Below, one piece after another: positions 1 to 10,686 of a stretch of 64,000 nucleotides of DNA. Below the pieces are notes generated by a model that saw only the letters and a program-made list of their open reading frames with translations, searched no databases and had not been told where the DNA came from. The DNA comes from an uncultured Pelagibacteraceae bacterium. Lineage in GTDB: Bacteria; Pseudomonadota; Alphaproteobacteria; Pelagibacterales; Pelagibacteraceae. The position numbers and the translations under genes are program-made. Positions within the stretch are counted from its first letter, which is position 1. The number at the start of each line of letters is the position of its first letter. The stretch covers positions 114,924 to 178,923 of the forward strand of contig CACFOR010000001.1 in the NCBI GenBank assembly GCA_902567785.1, in the 5' to 3' direction.

Positions 1-169
1 AAGATATTTGTTTTTTTTTTACATCAGCATTAGCAAAGATTGAACCTGGATTATTTATAGATCTAGAAACTTTTACTTTAGTTGTTCCTTCACCATATTC
101 AATTTCACTTAGATTAAATTCTTTTAAATAACTTACTAATTCTTCAATTATTTTTTTATTTATCTTCAT
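1..169 (-). CDS. accB: Biotin carboxyl carrier protein of acetyl-CoA carboxylase, N-terminal part (truncated by window edge)
   Basis: Reverse-strand translation MKINKKIIEELVSYLKEFNLSEIEYGEGTTKVKVSRS... matches an AccB N-terminus; adjacent to aroQ as is common. Confidence 0.85.
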   Translation of the reverse strand, partial: MKINKKIIEELVSYLKEFNLSEIEYGEGTTKVKVSRSINNPGSIFANADVKKKQIS

Positions 170-174
170 TTAGT

Positions 175-621
175 TTATTTACTTTTATTCAAAATTTCCT
201 TCATAGAATCTAAAGCCATAATATATCCTTTTACTCCAAATCCACAAATAATTCCTTGAGCAGCTTTGCTAATTAAGGATTTTTTCCTAAAATCTTCTCT
301 ATTATATATATTAGTTATGTGTATTTCTATTACAGGCAGTTTGATTGCCAAAAGAGCGTCTAAAATAGCAACAGAAGTGTGAGTATAACCCGCAGCATTA
401 ATTATTATTCCATTAAAAACACCTTTTGATTTTTGTATCATTGTAACTATTTCTCCTTCAATATTTGACTGATCAAATTTAATTTCCAGATCAATAGATT
501 TAGCATGAGATTCGCAGTTTTTTTTAACTTCTCCCAAAGTAACTTTGCCATATTTAGATTCTTCCCTTTCTCCAAGAAGATTTAAATTTGGGCCATTTAT
601 AATTAGTATTTTTTTTGTCAT
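175..621 (-). CDS. aroQ: 3-dehydroquinate dehydratase, type II
   Basis: ILIINGPNLNLLGERE and IIINAAGYTHTSVAI motifs. Confidence 0.95.
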   Translation of the reverse strand: MTKKILIINGPNLNLLGEREESKYGKVTLGEVKKNCESHAKSIDLEIKFDQSNIEGEIVTMIQKSKGVFNGIIINAAGYTHTSVAILDALLAIKLPVIEIHITNIYNREDFRKKSLISKAAQGIICGFGVKGYIMALDSMKEILNKSK

Positions 622-644
622 TTAAATAAGTTAAAATAATTTAA

Positions 645-863
645 ATGAATAACTTAAATGTGGCAAAAATACAATTAAATGGAAATTCTTACGAAATTAA
701 TCATGGTACAAATTTAAACCAGCTGCTAAATAAGCTTAAAATTCAAAAAAACAAGGTGGCTGTTGAGATAAATGGAGTGATTGTTGAAAAAAATAAATAT
801 CAAAATCTAATTTTAAACAAAGATGATAAAGTGGAAATAGTTCATTTTATAGGAGGAGGATAA
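645..863 (+). CDS. thiS: Sulfur carrier protein ThiS
   Basis: 72 aa, C-terminal ...VEIVHFIGGG, followed by thiG. Confidence 0.93.
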   Translation: MNNLNVAKIQLNGNSYEINHGTNLNQLLNKLKIQKNKVAVEINGVIVEKNKYQNLILNKDDKVEIVHFIGGG

Positions 864-866
864 AAT

Positions 867-1637
867 ATGGAAGATATTTTTACTATAGCTAACAAAAATT
901 TTAATTCTAGGTTGATAGTTGGAACAGGAAAATACAAAGATTTTGAAGAAACAGCGAACGCAGTGAAAGCTTCAGGAGCAGATATCGTCACTGTTGCAAT
1001 TAGGAGAGTAAACATTCTTGATAAAGATCAACCCTTGTTAATGGATTATTTAGATCCAAAAACTATTACATACCTCCCAAATACTGCTGGCTGTTTTTCT
1101 TCAGATGAAGCTTTAAGAACATTAAGATTGGCTAGAGAAATTGGCGGCTGGAGGTTAGTAAAGCTAGAAGTTTTAGGAGATAAAAAAACACTTTATCCAA
1201 ATATGATAGAAACAATAAAATCTACAGAAGTTTTAGTTAAAGAAGGTTTTGAAGTTATGGTTTATTGTACTGATGATCCAATTTTATCTAAAAAATTAGA
1301 AGATGTAGGAGCTTGTGCTATTATGCCATTGGGAGCACCAATTGGTTCTGGCTTAGGCTTACAAAATAAAATAAATATAAAGTTAATTAAAGAACAATCT
1401 TCTGTACCAGTAATTGTGGACGCAGGAGTTGGAACAGCATCAGATGCAACAATAGCAATGGAGTTAGGTTGCGATGGTGTACTTGTAAACACAGCAATTG
1501 CTGAGGCTAAAAATCCAATACTAATGGCTGAAGCAATGAAGAATGCAGTCGTAGCAGGAAGGAAGGCTTTTAAAGCAGGAAGAATGAAAAAAAGAAAGTT
1601 TGCTAGTCCTTCTTCACCAAAGACTGGCTTAATTTAA
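867..1637 (+). CDS. thiG: Thiazole synthase
   Basis: [43 protein letters not shown] motifs. Confidence 0.95.
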   Translation: MEDIFTIANKNFNSRLIVGTGKYKDFEETANAVKASGADIVTVAIRRVNILDKDQPLLMDYLDPKTITYLPNTAGCFSSDEALRTLRLAREIGGWRLVKLEVLGDKKTLYPNMIETIKSTEVLVKEGFEVMVYCTDDPILSKKLEDVGACAIMPLGAPIGSGLGLQNKINIKLIKEQSSVPVIVDAGVGTASDATIAMELGCDGVLVNTAIAEAKNPILMAEAMKNAVVAGRKAFKAGRMKKRKFASPSSPKTGLI

Positions 1638-3514
1638 TAGTTTGCGGTTTTTTTATTAATAAAATTACCTTTTTTTGGCTTGGTATGATATCTAAATTTC
1701 TTATGAAATTTATGACCCATCTTAAATTTTTTATTATTTTTTATATTAATAAATTTATTATTGCCATAATTTTTATCAATTGAAATTTTTTCAATATTTT
1801 CAACTTTATTGATTATTTTTTTATTTTTATTCAATAATTCAATTGTATATTCAGGAATTACCAAGTTGTTGTTTGCCATTATGTTTAACTCAAGTTTATA
1901 TTTATTTCTAAAATGAGTAATTTCCTTTTCTAAATTTTCATTTATATATGTGCTTACTTTTAAAGGTACGCTAATATTTATAATTTTTGCTTTATTGGAA
2001 AACGCTAATTCTTCTCCTTTTTTAACTACTTTTAAGGCAAAAGAATCAAGCGAAAGTGTCATATTCCATTTAACTGAGCTTTCTCTAAGTCTTTGTCTTG
2101 TCATCTCAAGCAGACCAAAACTACTTATTCTACCAAATTGCATTCTAGCTCTATCATCCTTTAATTTTTCCTTTAATTTTCTTTCAATAGTTCTTCTATT
2201 ATGAAAATTAAACATATCTATAAAATCAATTACAATTAATCCAGAAAGATCTCTTATTTTAATTTGCCTAGATATTTCTTCTGCTGCTTCAAGATTAGTT
2301 TTCAAAGCTGTTTTTTCAATATTTGATTCTTTAATAGATTGTCCTGAATTTACATCTATAGACACCAAAGCTTCCGTAGGGTTAATTACTATATAACCTC
2401 CTGATTCTAATTTTACAACTGGTTCGAAAATTCGATTTAGTTTTCTCTCAATTTCTTCAGCATGAAAAAGAGGTATTTTTCCTCTATATTTTTTAATTTT
2501 TTTTACATTTTCTGGCATTAAAATTTTCATAAAATTTTTTGCTTTTTGATATCCTTCGTTCCCATCTACAACAACGCTATTAGTTTCGCTGTCATACATA
2601 TCTCTTAATGCTCTTTTAATTATATCTCCTTCTTCATAAACAAGACTAGGAGCTATTGAAGTAATAGTCTTTGATTTAATTTCTTCCCAAGTTTTTATTG
2701 TATTTTGTATATCGTTACCAATTTCATTTTTAGTTTTATTTAAACCCGCTGTTCTTACTATTAAACCCATAGAGTTTGGAATATCTATTTCTTTAAGAAT
2801 ATTTCTAATTTTTCTTCTATCATCGGAATTTACTATTTTTCTAGATATACCTCCGCCCCTTGCAGTATTTGGCATTAAAACACTGTATTTTCCAGCGAGA
2901 GATATAAAAGTTGATAAAGCAGCACCTTTTTGTCCTCGTTCGTCTTTTAATATTTGAACTAAAATTATTTGATCAGGTTTAATAACTTCTTGTATTTTGT
3001 ATCTTCTAATCCCGTATTTTTTTTTCAATTCATTAAACTGGTCACTTTTTTCTGGAGTAATACTTTCTTCTTTAGGTGTTCCATTATTATTTATATTTGT
3101 TTGTTCATTAGCGTTAGCTGTATTGACACCATTATTATTAGTATTAACTGTAGCAGAATCATTATCTTTATTTTGGATTTTTTCATTTTCTTGTAAATTT
3201 TTATTTTTTTCTTTTAATTCTAATCTTAAATTTTCTTCCTCTTTTTTAAGTCTAATTTTATCATCATGAGGAATATTATAATAATCTGACTGAATGTCAT
3301 TGAAAGCCAAAAAACCATGTTTTTGTTTTCCATAATTAACAAAAGCAGCTTGCAGAGAAGGCTCAATCCTACTAACTTTTCCTAGATAAATGTTATTTTT
3401 TAAATGGAGTCTATTTTTGTTTTCGTACTCATATTCTTCAATATGATTTTTTGATTTGAGTACAACTCTAGTTTCGTTTGGATGCGATGCATCAATGTAT
3501 AAATTCTTTTCCAT
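1634..3514 (-). CDS. Ribonuclease E/G family endoribonuclease with low-complexity insertion near the S1 domain; no cysteines
   Basis: [32 protein letters not shown] motifs of RNase E/G; Asn-rich insertion around residues 90-160. Confidence 0.93.
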   Translation of the reverse strand: MEKNLYIDASHPNETRVVLKSKNHIEEYEYENKNRLHLKNNIYLGKVSRIEPSLQAAFVNYGKQKHGFLAFNDIQSDYYNIPHDDKIRLKKEEENLRLELKEKNKNLQENEKIQNKDNDSATVNTNNNGVNTANANEQTNINNNGTPKEESITPEKSDQFNELKKKYGIRRYKIQEVIKPDQIILVQILKDERGQKGAALSTFISLAGKYSVLMPNTARGGGISRKIVNSDDRRKIRNILKEIDIPNSMGLIVRTAGLNKTKNEIGNDIQNTIKTWEEIKSKTITSIAPSLVYEEGDIIKRALRDMYDSETNSVVVDGNEGYQKAKNFMKILMPENVKKIKKYRGKIPLFHAEEIERKLNRIFEPVVKLESGGYIVINPTEALVSIDVNSGQSIKESNIEKTALKTNLEAAEEISRQIKIRDLSGLIVIDFIDMFNFHNRRTIERKLKEKLKDDRARMQFGRISSFGLLEMTRQRLRESSVKWNMTLSLDSFALKVVKKGEELAFSNKAKIINISVPLKVSTYINENLEKEITHFRNKYKLELNIMANNNLVIPEYTIELLNKNKKIINKVENIEKISIDKNYGNNKFINIKNNKKFKMGHKFHKKFRYHTKPKKGNFINKKTANY

Positions 3515-3671
3515 GAAAATTTGTTCCCGTTTCTATTGAATATGTTGTTCATAAGTTTGAATCTCTTATTATCTTGATAGATACTTATACCTTAAATTTA
3601 CAGATAAATACATGAGTTTTTTTCTCTCATTTTCAATTAAATCTAGAAATGCCTTAAGAAAGCCAGAATCA

Positions 3672-3691
3672 ATTCATTTCTTCAAATGAAT
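3672..3691 (+). promoter_or_regulatory. Perfect 8-bp inverted repeat/hairpin ending at the mrcA start codon
   Basis: ATTCATTT-CTTC-AAATGAAT; mrcA ATG begins at 3690. Confidence 0.45.
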
Positions 3692-6047
3692 GATAGTTTA
3701 TTTTAGAAAAAGTGTAAAACTAATTGCAGCCATAATAATATTGGGTTTGTTGTTTGCTTTTTCTACTCTTTGGTATTTTTCTTCAGATCTTCCTGATTAT
3801 AAAATACTATCAAATTACAAGCCTCCCATATCAAGCAGAGTTCATTCTGGAGAAGGTCAATTAATAGCTGAATATGCATTGCAAAAAAGACTATTTATTC
3901 CTTTTGAATCAATACCAAAAAAAGTAATACATTCCTTCTTATCTGCTGAAGACAAAAATTTTTTTTCACACCCTGGTGTAGATGCAAAAAGTATATCTAG
4001 AGCGATAATAAAAAATTTACAAAATATTTTTTCTGAAAAAAGATTGGAAGGGGCATCGACCATAACTCAGCAAGTAGCAAAAAATTTTTTATTAACAAAC
4101 GAAGTATCTATAAAAAGAAAAATAAAAGAAGCAATTTTGGCCTTCAGGATAGAAAGAGCATATTCTAAGGAAAGAATTATGGAATTGTATTTAAATCAAA
4201 TATATTTAGGAGAAGGAACTTATGGAATAGCAGCAGCAAGCCTAGAGTATTTCGATAAGGCAGTTAGCGACTTAAATTATGAAGAGTCAGCGCTTTTAGC
4301 TGCTCTTCCTAAGGCACCAAGTAAGTATAATCCATATAAATCAAATGAAAGAGCAAAGATAAGGAGAAATTTTGTATTAAAAAATCTTTATGAAAATTCT
4401 TATATAGATAAAGATGAATATGAAAAGTTAATTAAAAAAGAAATTAAAACAAAAAAAAGAAAAATAAAACTTTTAGAGGAAGCAAATTTTTATTCAGAAG
4501 AAGTTAGAAGAATTGTAAGTAATACCTATGGTTATGATAGTCTCTATAAAGGAGGCTTATCGATACGCACTCCTTTAAATTCTAGTTTTCAAATAGAGGC
4601 TTTAAATTCTCTTAGAGAAGGTTTGGAGGAATATGACAAAAGACATGGATGGCGTGGACCTATTACAAATTTAACTACAAAAAATTGGAAAAGTAATGTT
4701 AAAGAATATATTCCAGATAGAAGTTTAAATTGGAAATTAGCAAAAGTAATTGAAGTTGAAAAGTTAGTTACAAAAATTGAAATTGAAAATAACGAGATAG
4801 GATTTATTAATTTTAAAAATGTTTCCTGGATTAGAAAAAAAGGTTTTGAAGAAATATTGAAGCCAAACGATATTATTTATGTAAAAAAAATAAAAAAAGA
4901 TAATTGGAGTTTAAAACAACTTCCAGAAATTAATGGAGCTATTGTAGTGATGGATCCTTATACCGGAAGAATTTTAGCTATGGCAGGTGGTTTTAGTTAT
5001 AAACTCAGTGAATTTAATAGAGCTACCCAAGGAAAAAGACAACCTGGTTCAGCTTTTAAACCATTTGTTTATGCTGCAGCTTTAGAAAGCGGCTTTACTC
5101 CATCAACCTTAGTTCTGGACGCGCCTTTTGTTATGGAACAAGGCGAGGGATTAAAAACTTGGAAACCAGAAAATTATGGAAAAAAGTTTTATGGTCCATC
5201 AACTCTTAGAGTGGGGATAGAAAAATCAAGAAATTTAATGACAGTTCGTGTAGCACAAAAAGTTGGATTTGAAAAAATATCTAAGATCACCAATGAACTG
5301 GGAATATATAATGATGTACCAGAGTTATTGTCTGTTTCTTTAGGATCTGCTGAAACAACTTTGCTTAAATTAACAAATGGTTATTGCGTCTTCGTTAATG
5401 GAGGAAAAAAGGTTGATCCAATATTTATTGATAGAATACAAGATAGAAGAGGAAAAACTATTTTCAACTCTGATAAAAGAAAGTGCTTAGGATGTGAAGA
5501 AATTTCATATCTCAAAGATGAAATTCCTTCTATAGAAGATAATAGAAAACAAATAATTTCCCCCGAAACTGCATATCAAATAACATCAATGATGGAGGGT
5601 GTGATAAAAAGAGGTACAGGAAAGAAATTAAGAAATCTTAACTTACCACTGGCTGGAAAAACCGGAACGACAAATAAAAATATGGATGCTTGGTTTTTAG
5701 GCTTTACTTCAAAATTAGTTATTGGAACGTATGTTGGTTTTGATGAGCCAAAAAGTTTAGGGAGATATGAAACTGGTGCCAAAGCTGCATTACCAATTTT
5801 CAAAAAGTTCATAGAAAGAGTAGTTAAAAAAAAAGAAGCTTTGCCTTTTAAAATTCCAAAAAATATAAATCTAGTAATGGTTGATCATGAAACTGGCTTA
5901 CAACCTAATTCAAATTCAAAAAAAATAATATATGAAGCTTTTAAAGAACAAGATTATTCTATTGTTAATCTTGAAAAATCATCAAATAGGGATACATTGA
6001 GATATTTTGATTCTAAAAAAAGGAAAGAAATTTTTAAATTTTACTAA
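3690..6047 (+). CDS. mrcA: Penicillin-binding protein 1A (transglycosylase/transpeptidase)
   Basis: ASTITQQVAKNF, ERIMELYLNQIYLG, RQPGSAFKPFVYAAAL (SxxK), AGKTGTT motifs. Confidence 0.93.
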   Translation: MIVYFRKSVKLIAAIIILGLLFAFSTLWYFSSDLPDYKILSNYKPPISSRVHSGEGQLIAEYALQKRLFIPFESIPKKVIHSFLSAEDKNFFSHPGVDAKSISRAIIKNLQNIFSEKRLEGASTITQQVAKNFLLTNEVSIKRKIKEAILAFRIERAYSKERIMELYLNQIYLGEGTYGIAAASLEYFDKAVSDLNYEESALLAALPKAPSKYNPYKSNERAKIRRNFVLKNLYENSYIDKDEYEKLIKKEIKTKKRKIKLLEEANFYSEEVRRIVSNTYGYDSLYKGGLSIRTPLNSSFQIEALNSLREGLEEYDKRHGWRGPITNLTTKNWKSNVKEYIPDRSLNWKLAKVIEVEKLVTKIEIENNEIGFINFKNVSWIRKKGFEEILKPNDIIYVKKIKKDNWSLKQLPEINGAIVVMDPYTGRILAMAGGFSYKLSEFNRATQGKRQPGSAFKPFVYAAALESGFTPSTLVLDAPFVMEQGEGLKTWKPENYGKKFYGPSTLRVGIEKSRNLMTVRVAQKVGFEKISKITNELGIYNDVPELLSVSLGSAETTLLKLTNGYCVFVNGGKKVDPIFIDRIQDRRGKTIFNSDKRKCLGCEEISYLKDEIPSIEDNRKQIISPETAYQITSMMEGVIKRGTGKKLRNLNLPLAGKTGTTNKNMDAWFLGFTSKLVIGTYVGFDEPKSLGRYETGAKAALPIFKKFIERVVKKKEALPFKIPKNINLVMVDHETGLQPNSNSKKIIYEAFKEQDYSIVNLEKSSNRDTLRYFDSKKRKEIFKFY

Positions 6048-6049
6048 TA

Positions 6050-7148
6050 ATGCTAGACATTAAAAATAGAGTTTCTGAAATAAAAAAAATTATAGATAAT
6101 ATTAGGGGGTATCTTTGAAAAAAATCAAATAAAGGAAAAAATTTTAGAATTTGATAAAAAGATACTAGAAGAAAATTTTTGGAAAAATAAATTAGTCGCA
6201 CAGAAAATCGTTAAAGAAAAAAAATTTTTTGATAAAATTATTAATGATTTTGACTCTATAACTAATGATCTAGAAAATTTTGAGCAGCTTTATGATTTAG
6301 CGTTAAAAGAAAACGATAGTTTAGTAATAAAAGATTGTGAAAAAAAAATCATTTCTTTATTCAATCAAATTAAAAAAACTGAAATTTCGTGTTTTCTATC
6401 TGGAGAAAATGATTATTTAGATACTTATTTAGAAATACACGCAGGTGCGGGAGGTACAGAAAGCCAGGATTGGGCTCAAATGTTACGAAGAATGTATTCT
6501 AAGTGGATAGAAAAGAAAAAATGCAAGTTTGAAATAATCGATGAACACAAAGGTGAAGAGGCTGGAGTTAAATCTACAACATTAAAAATAACAGGTCCTT
6601 ATATGTATGGTTGGCTAAAATCTGAATCTGGTGTTCATAGATTAGTAAGAATTTCTCCTTTTGATTCCGGATCAAGAAGACATACTAGTTTTGCTAGTGT
6701 ATGGGTTTACCCGGTTGTTGACGACAGCATTAAAGTAGATATTCAAGAAAAAGATATAAGGATTGATACTTATCGATCAAGCGGAGCTGGCGGTCAACAT
6801 GTAAATACTACTGATAGTGCTGTTAGGATAACACATTTACCAAGTAACATTGTTGTTCAGTGTCAGAATGAAAGATCTCAACATAAAAATAAAGAAACAT
6901 GTTTTAATATGTTGAAAGCTAGACTTTATAAATATGAAATGGAAAAAAAAGAGGCCGAAACAGAAAACCTAGCTAAGTCAAAAACTGACATTGGATGGGG
7001 TCACCAAATAAGATCTTATGTTTTGCAGCCATATCAATTAGTCAAGGATTTGAGGAATAATTTAGAAAATACAGATCCCGATAGTGTATTAGATGGTGAT
7101 ATTGATGGTTTTTTAGAGGCAGCACTTTATGACAGCAAAGGAAATTAA
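6050..7148 (+). CDS. prfB: Peptide chain release factor 2, expressed through a programmed +1 frameshift at TGA 6116-6118
   Basis: ATG at 6050, in-frame AGG GGG TAT CTT TGA, +1 frame continues EKNQIKEKILEFDKKILEENFWKNK... to 7148; GGQHVNTTDSAVR RF motif. The ORF track lists only 6480..7148. Confidence 0.95.
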
Positions 7149-7156
7149 AAATAATT

Positions 7157-9394
7157 ATGGGTAGATTTTTATTAAGATTTTTTATTTTATTAATAGTTCT
7201 AATTTTTTCCTTTACACTTTATTTAAGTTATTTTGGTATAGAAACTGACAAATTTGATGTTTTTATTAAAGAGAAATCTAAACAAGTAAATCAAAATGTT
7301 AAATTAGAATTTAACAAAACTAAAATACACCTTAATCCAACAGAGTTAAATTTAGTAGTAAAACTAAAAGAACCTAGAGTTATAATTAGGAGTAATACAA
7401 TAAATTTATCAAAATTAAATTTATTTTTATCAATAAAATCTATTTTCAGCTCAAGTTTTTTGTTAAAAAAAGCTGAGGTAGCATTTGTTAAAAATCATAT
7501 TAAAGATTTAACCAAGATTACTAGTATTTTTGTACCAAAAATTATTAATAAACAAATCAATAAAATATTTGCCGAAGGAGAAATAGAAGGTGAGTTTATC
7601 ATTCCATTTGATTCCAATGGAAATATAGAAAATGATTATGGATTCTCTGGAAAGATAGTTGATGCGAGAATTAATATAACAAAAGAATTTTTTATAAAAG
7701 ATTTGACAACAGAAATTAATCACAGAAAAGTCGAAACGGCAAATTTGTTTAATATTGCTATCAAAAAAGGTTCTTTTCTAGATTTTGATCTGACAGATAG
7801 CATCTTTAAATTAAGGAGTGAAAACAATGAAATAAATGTAAAAAGTTTATTAAAAAAAAGAGGGGAATTTAATTTTTCCAAAATAAAAAAAATATCATCT
7901 TTATTAAATTTTAACATCAATAATATTAAAGATTTCAATGGAAAAATAGATCTTAAAACTAATATAGATTTTAAATTGAATAAAAAATACAGAATTGAAA
8001 ATTTAGTTTATTCTATGGAAGGTGACATTCCTTACAGCGAAATATATTTTAGTGAAAATAAAATTATAAAAAAATATTTACCTGATTATAACCATGCAGT
8101 AATACTTAAGGATTCTAAGATTAAACTTAACAAAATGAAAACCACTAATATAATTGAATTAAATGGCTTTATGAAAACAAACAATGAATTTGATAGTTTT
8201 AATTTAAAACAAATTTATGATTATAATAAAAATAGATTCAATGTTCTTGGAAAGGCTAATTTAACTAATTCTCAAGTCAATATATCGAAACTAAATTATA
8301 TTAAAGATGATGGAAAAAAATCTGAAATAGATTTTAATCTTAATTTTGTACCAAATAAGTACCTTAATATAATAAAACTTACTTTTTTAGCTGATGAAAC
8401 AAAAATTAATATAACAAAACTAAAATTAAACAAAAATTTTGAAATAGATGATTTTAAAAAATTGGAAATTAAAACTTTTAAAAATGGAAGTAAAAATAAT
8501 GATTTTTTAGTAGAAAAATCTGATAAAGTTAATATTTCAGGCAAGATATATGACGCGGAACCCTTGCTTAAATCACTTTTTAAAAAAGATGATAAAAAAA
8601 CTTTTGGTAACAAGTTCAGCAGTAAAATAAAGATTAATTTTGAAAAAACTATTACAGGTACCAATGATGATGTAAATAATTTTGGAATGATAGCTACTAT
8701 TAAAAATGGTTCTTATGAAAAATTAAGTTTAAAAGGAAATTTTACAGAAAATGAAATAGTAGAAATGTCCATTTATCAAATTGATAAAGAAAAAAAAACT
8801 CTTCAAGTAATATCAGATCGAGCTAGACCTTTTATAAAAAATTTTGATTTTATTAAAGGTTTTGAGGGGGGGAAATTAGAGTACGAATCGATTGTTTCCA
8901 AAGAAACTTCCAATTCAAATTTGATGATTACTGATTTTAAAGTTTCAAAAGTACCAGCCTTGGCTCAATTGCTGACGTTAGCTTCTTTGCAAGGAATAGC
9001 AGATACTCTTAGTGGAGAAGGAATAAGATTTGAATCTTTTGAAATGAAATCAAACTCCAAAGGAAATGTTATGAATATTGAAGATGCTCTTGCAATAGGA
9101 CCGGCAGTCTCAATATTATTAGAAGGTTATGTAGATAAAGGAAGAACTGTAAGTTTAAGGGGCACTTTGGTTCCCGCCACAAAACTTAACGCAATTATTG
9201 CTTCCATTCCGCTAGTTGGTGATATTTTGGTTGGAAAAAAAACTGGAGAAGGAGTTGTTGGAGTCAGCTTTAAGATGAAAGGCCCACCCAAAGATATAAA
9301 GACAACTGTAAATCCAATTAAGACATTAACACCTAGGTTTATTGTTAGAGCTGTTGAGAAAATGAAGAAGAAGAAAAAAGAAGAGACTAAATAA
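7157..9394 (+). CDS. AsmA-like / DUF3971-type envelope protein (YhdP/TamB-like)
   Basis: N-terminal TM helix, long beta-rich region, C-terminal AQLLTLASLQGIADTLSGEGIRFESFEM...LEGYVDKGRTVSLRGTLVPA. Confidence 0.75.
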   Translation: MGRFLLRFFILLIVLIFSFTLYLSYFGIETDKFDVFIKEKSKQVNQNVKLEFNKTKIHLNPTELNLVVKLKEPRVIIRSNTINLSKLNLFLSIKSIFSSSFLLKKAEVAFVKNHIKDLTKITSIFVPKIINKQINKIFAEGEIEGEFIIPFDSNGNIENDYGFSGKIVDARINITKEFFIKDLTTEINHRKVETANLFNIAIKKGSFLDFDLTDSIFKLRSENNEINVKSLLKKRGEFNFSKIKKISSLLNFNINNIKDFNGKIDLKTNIDFKLNKKYRIENLVYSMEGDIPYSEIYFSENKIIKKYLPDYNHAVILKDSKIKLNKMKTTNIIELNGFMKTNNEFDSFNLKQIYDYNKNRFNVLGKANLTNSQVNISKLNYIKDDGKKSEIDFNLNFVPNKYLNIIKLTFLADETKINITKLKLNKNFEIDDFKKLEIKTFKNGSKNNDFLVEKSDKVNISGKIYDAEPLLKSLFKKDDKKTFGNKFSSKIKINFEKTITGTNDDVNNFGMIATIKNGSYEKLSLKGNFTENEIVEMSIYQIDKEKKTLQVISDRARPFIKNFDFIKGFEGGKLEYESIVSKETSNSNLMITDFKVSKVPALAQLLTLASLQGIADTLSGEGIRFESFEMKSNSKGNVMNIEDALAIGPAVSILLEGYVDKGRTVSLRGTLVPATKLNAIIASIPLVGDILVGKKTGEGVVGVSFKMKGPPKDIKTTVNPIKTLTPRFIVRAVEKMKKKKKEETK

Positions 9395-10625
9395 TCTTTA
9401 CAATAACATGCTGTTTTTTTCCATGTGATACCTTCATACCTTTATCATTATCAAAGTTATCTTTATAAAATATTTTATTTTCATTAGTTATAGTTTCGTT
9501 ATTAATTTTCAAGCCATTATTTTTAATGACTCTTCTAACTTCTCCTTTTGAGTTACATAATTTTGTTAAAATAACTAAATCTAATATATTTATTCCGTTA
9601 ACTATTTGATTTATTTTTACTCTTATTACTGGCAGATTTTTTCCAATAGATTTATCCTTAAAAGTTTTTTTTGCTGTTGCTTCAGAATCTTTTGCAGCTT
9701 TTGCTCCATGCAACATTGCTGTTGCTTCATTAGCAAGTAGGATTTTGAGATCATTTATATTTTGGATATTTTTTAAACTATCAATTTTTTCTATATCTAA
9801 GTCTGTAAAAAGTTTAAGAAAATTTATTACATCTTTGTCGTCGGTATTTCTCCAAAATTGCCAGTATTGATAAGGTGAAAGCATTTTTTTATTTAACCAA
9901 ACTGCCCCCTTTTCTGTTTTTCCCATTTTGGCTCCAGAAGATAATGTTATTAATGGAGTAGTAAGACCATATGTTTGTTTTTTATTTTTTCTTTTAATTA
10001 GGTCGTTGCCGTTAACTATATTACCCCATTGGTCTGAACCTCCTATTTGAAGAATACAATTATGTCTTTTATTCAATTCATAAAAATCATAAGCTTGAAG
10101 CATCATATAATTAAATTCCATATAACTTAAGGATTGTTCTCTTTCTAATCTCAGTTTGACACTATCAAAGGTCAACATTTTGTTGATAGTAAAATGTTTA
10201 CCTATTTCTCTAAGAAAGCTAATGTAGTTTAGTTTACTTAACCACGAATAATTATTTACAAATATAGGTTTTGTTTTAGGATTTTTAGTTTTTAAAAAAA
10301 TTTTAAATACATTTTCTATGCTTTTTATATTTTTATCAATTTCTTTTTTTTCAATAATTTTTCTAGTTTCTTCTTTACCAGAAGGATCTCCAATTAATGT
10401 TGTTCCACCTCCAAGCAAAACTATTGGTTGATGTCCGTATTTTTGAAGAAGACGTAAGCACATTATTTGCATTAAACTCCCAACATGTAAACTTGGAGCT
10501 GTACTATCAAAACCAATATAAGCTTTAATTTTACCCTTAGACATAAGGTCATTCAAAGCAGATCGATCAGTGCACTGATTAAAATAACCTCTTTTTTCAA
10601 ACTCAGATAGAAATGTTTCTTGCAT
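9387..10625 (-). CDS. tyrS: Tyrosyl-tRNA synthetase
   Basis: YIGFDSTAPSLHVGSLMQIMCLR, GGSDQWGNI, KMGKTEKGAVW motifs. Confidence 0.96.
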   Translation of the reverse strand: MQETFLSEFEKRGYFNQCTDRSALNDLMSKGKIKAYIGFDSTAPSLHVGSLMQIMCLRLLQKYGHQPIVLLGGGTTLIGDPSGKEETRKIIEKKEIDKNIKSIENVFKIFLKTKNPKTKPIFVNNYSWLSKLNYISFLREIGKHFTINKMLTFDSVKLRLEREQSLSYMEFNYMMLQAYDFYELNKRHNCILQIGGSDQWGNIVNGNDLIKRKNKKQTYGLTTPLITLSSGAKMGKTEKGAVWLNKKMLSPYQYWQFWRNTDDKDVINFLKLFTDLDIEKIDSLKNIQNINDLKILLANEATAMLHGAKAAKDSEATAKKTFKDKSIGKNLPVIRVKINQIVNGINILDLVILTKLCNSKGEVRRVIKNNGLKINNETITNENKIFYKDNFDNDKGMKVSHGKKQHVIVKII

Positions 10626-10686
10626 GAATTTTTAAGCTTCTTTACAACTCTAATATACAAGATTCTTTTTAAATTAAATATAATTT

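Noticed and set aside
6480-7148. RF2 as a short 222-aa protein (ORF track call)
   Set aside because: The upstream part is present through the programmed frameshift from ATG 6050; 6480 is an internal Met.
8296-8664. 122-aa minus-strand ORF inside the AsmA-like gene
   Set aside because: Antisense artefact; hydrophobic Leu/Ser/Phe-rich sequence mirroring Lys/Asn/Asp-rich sense codons.
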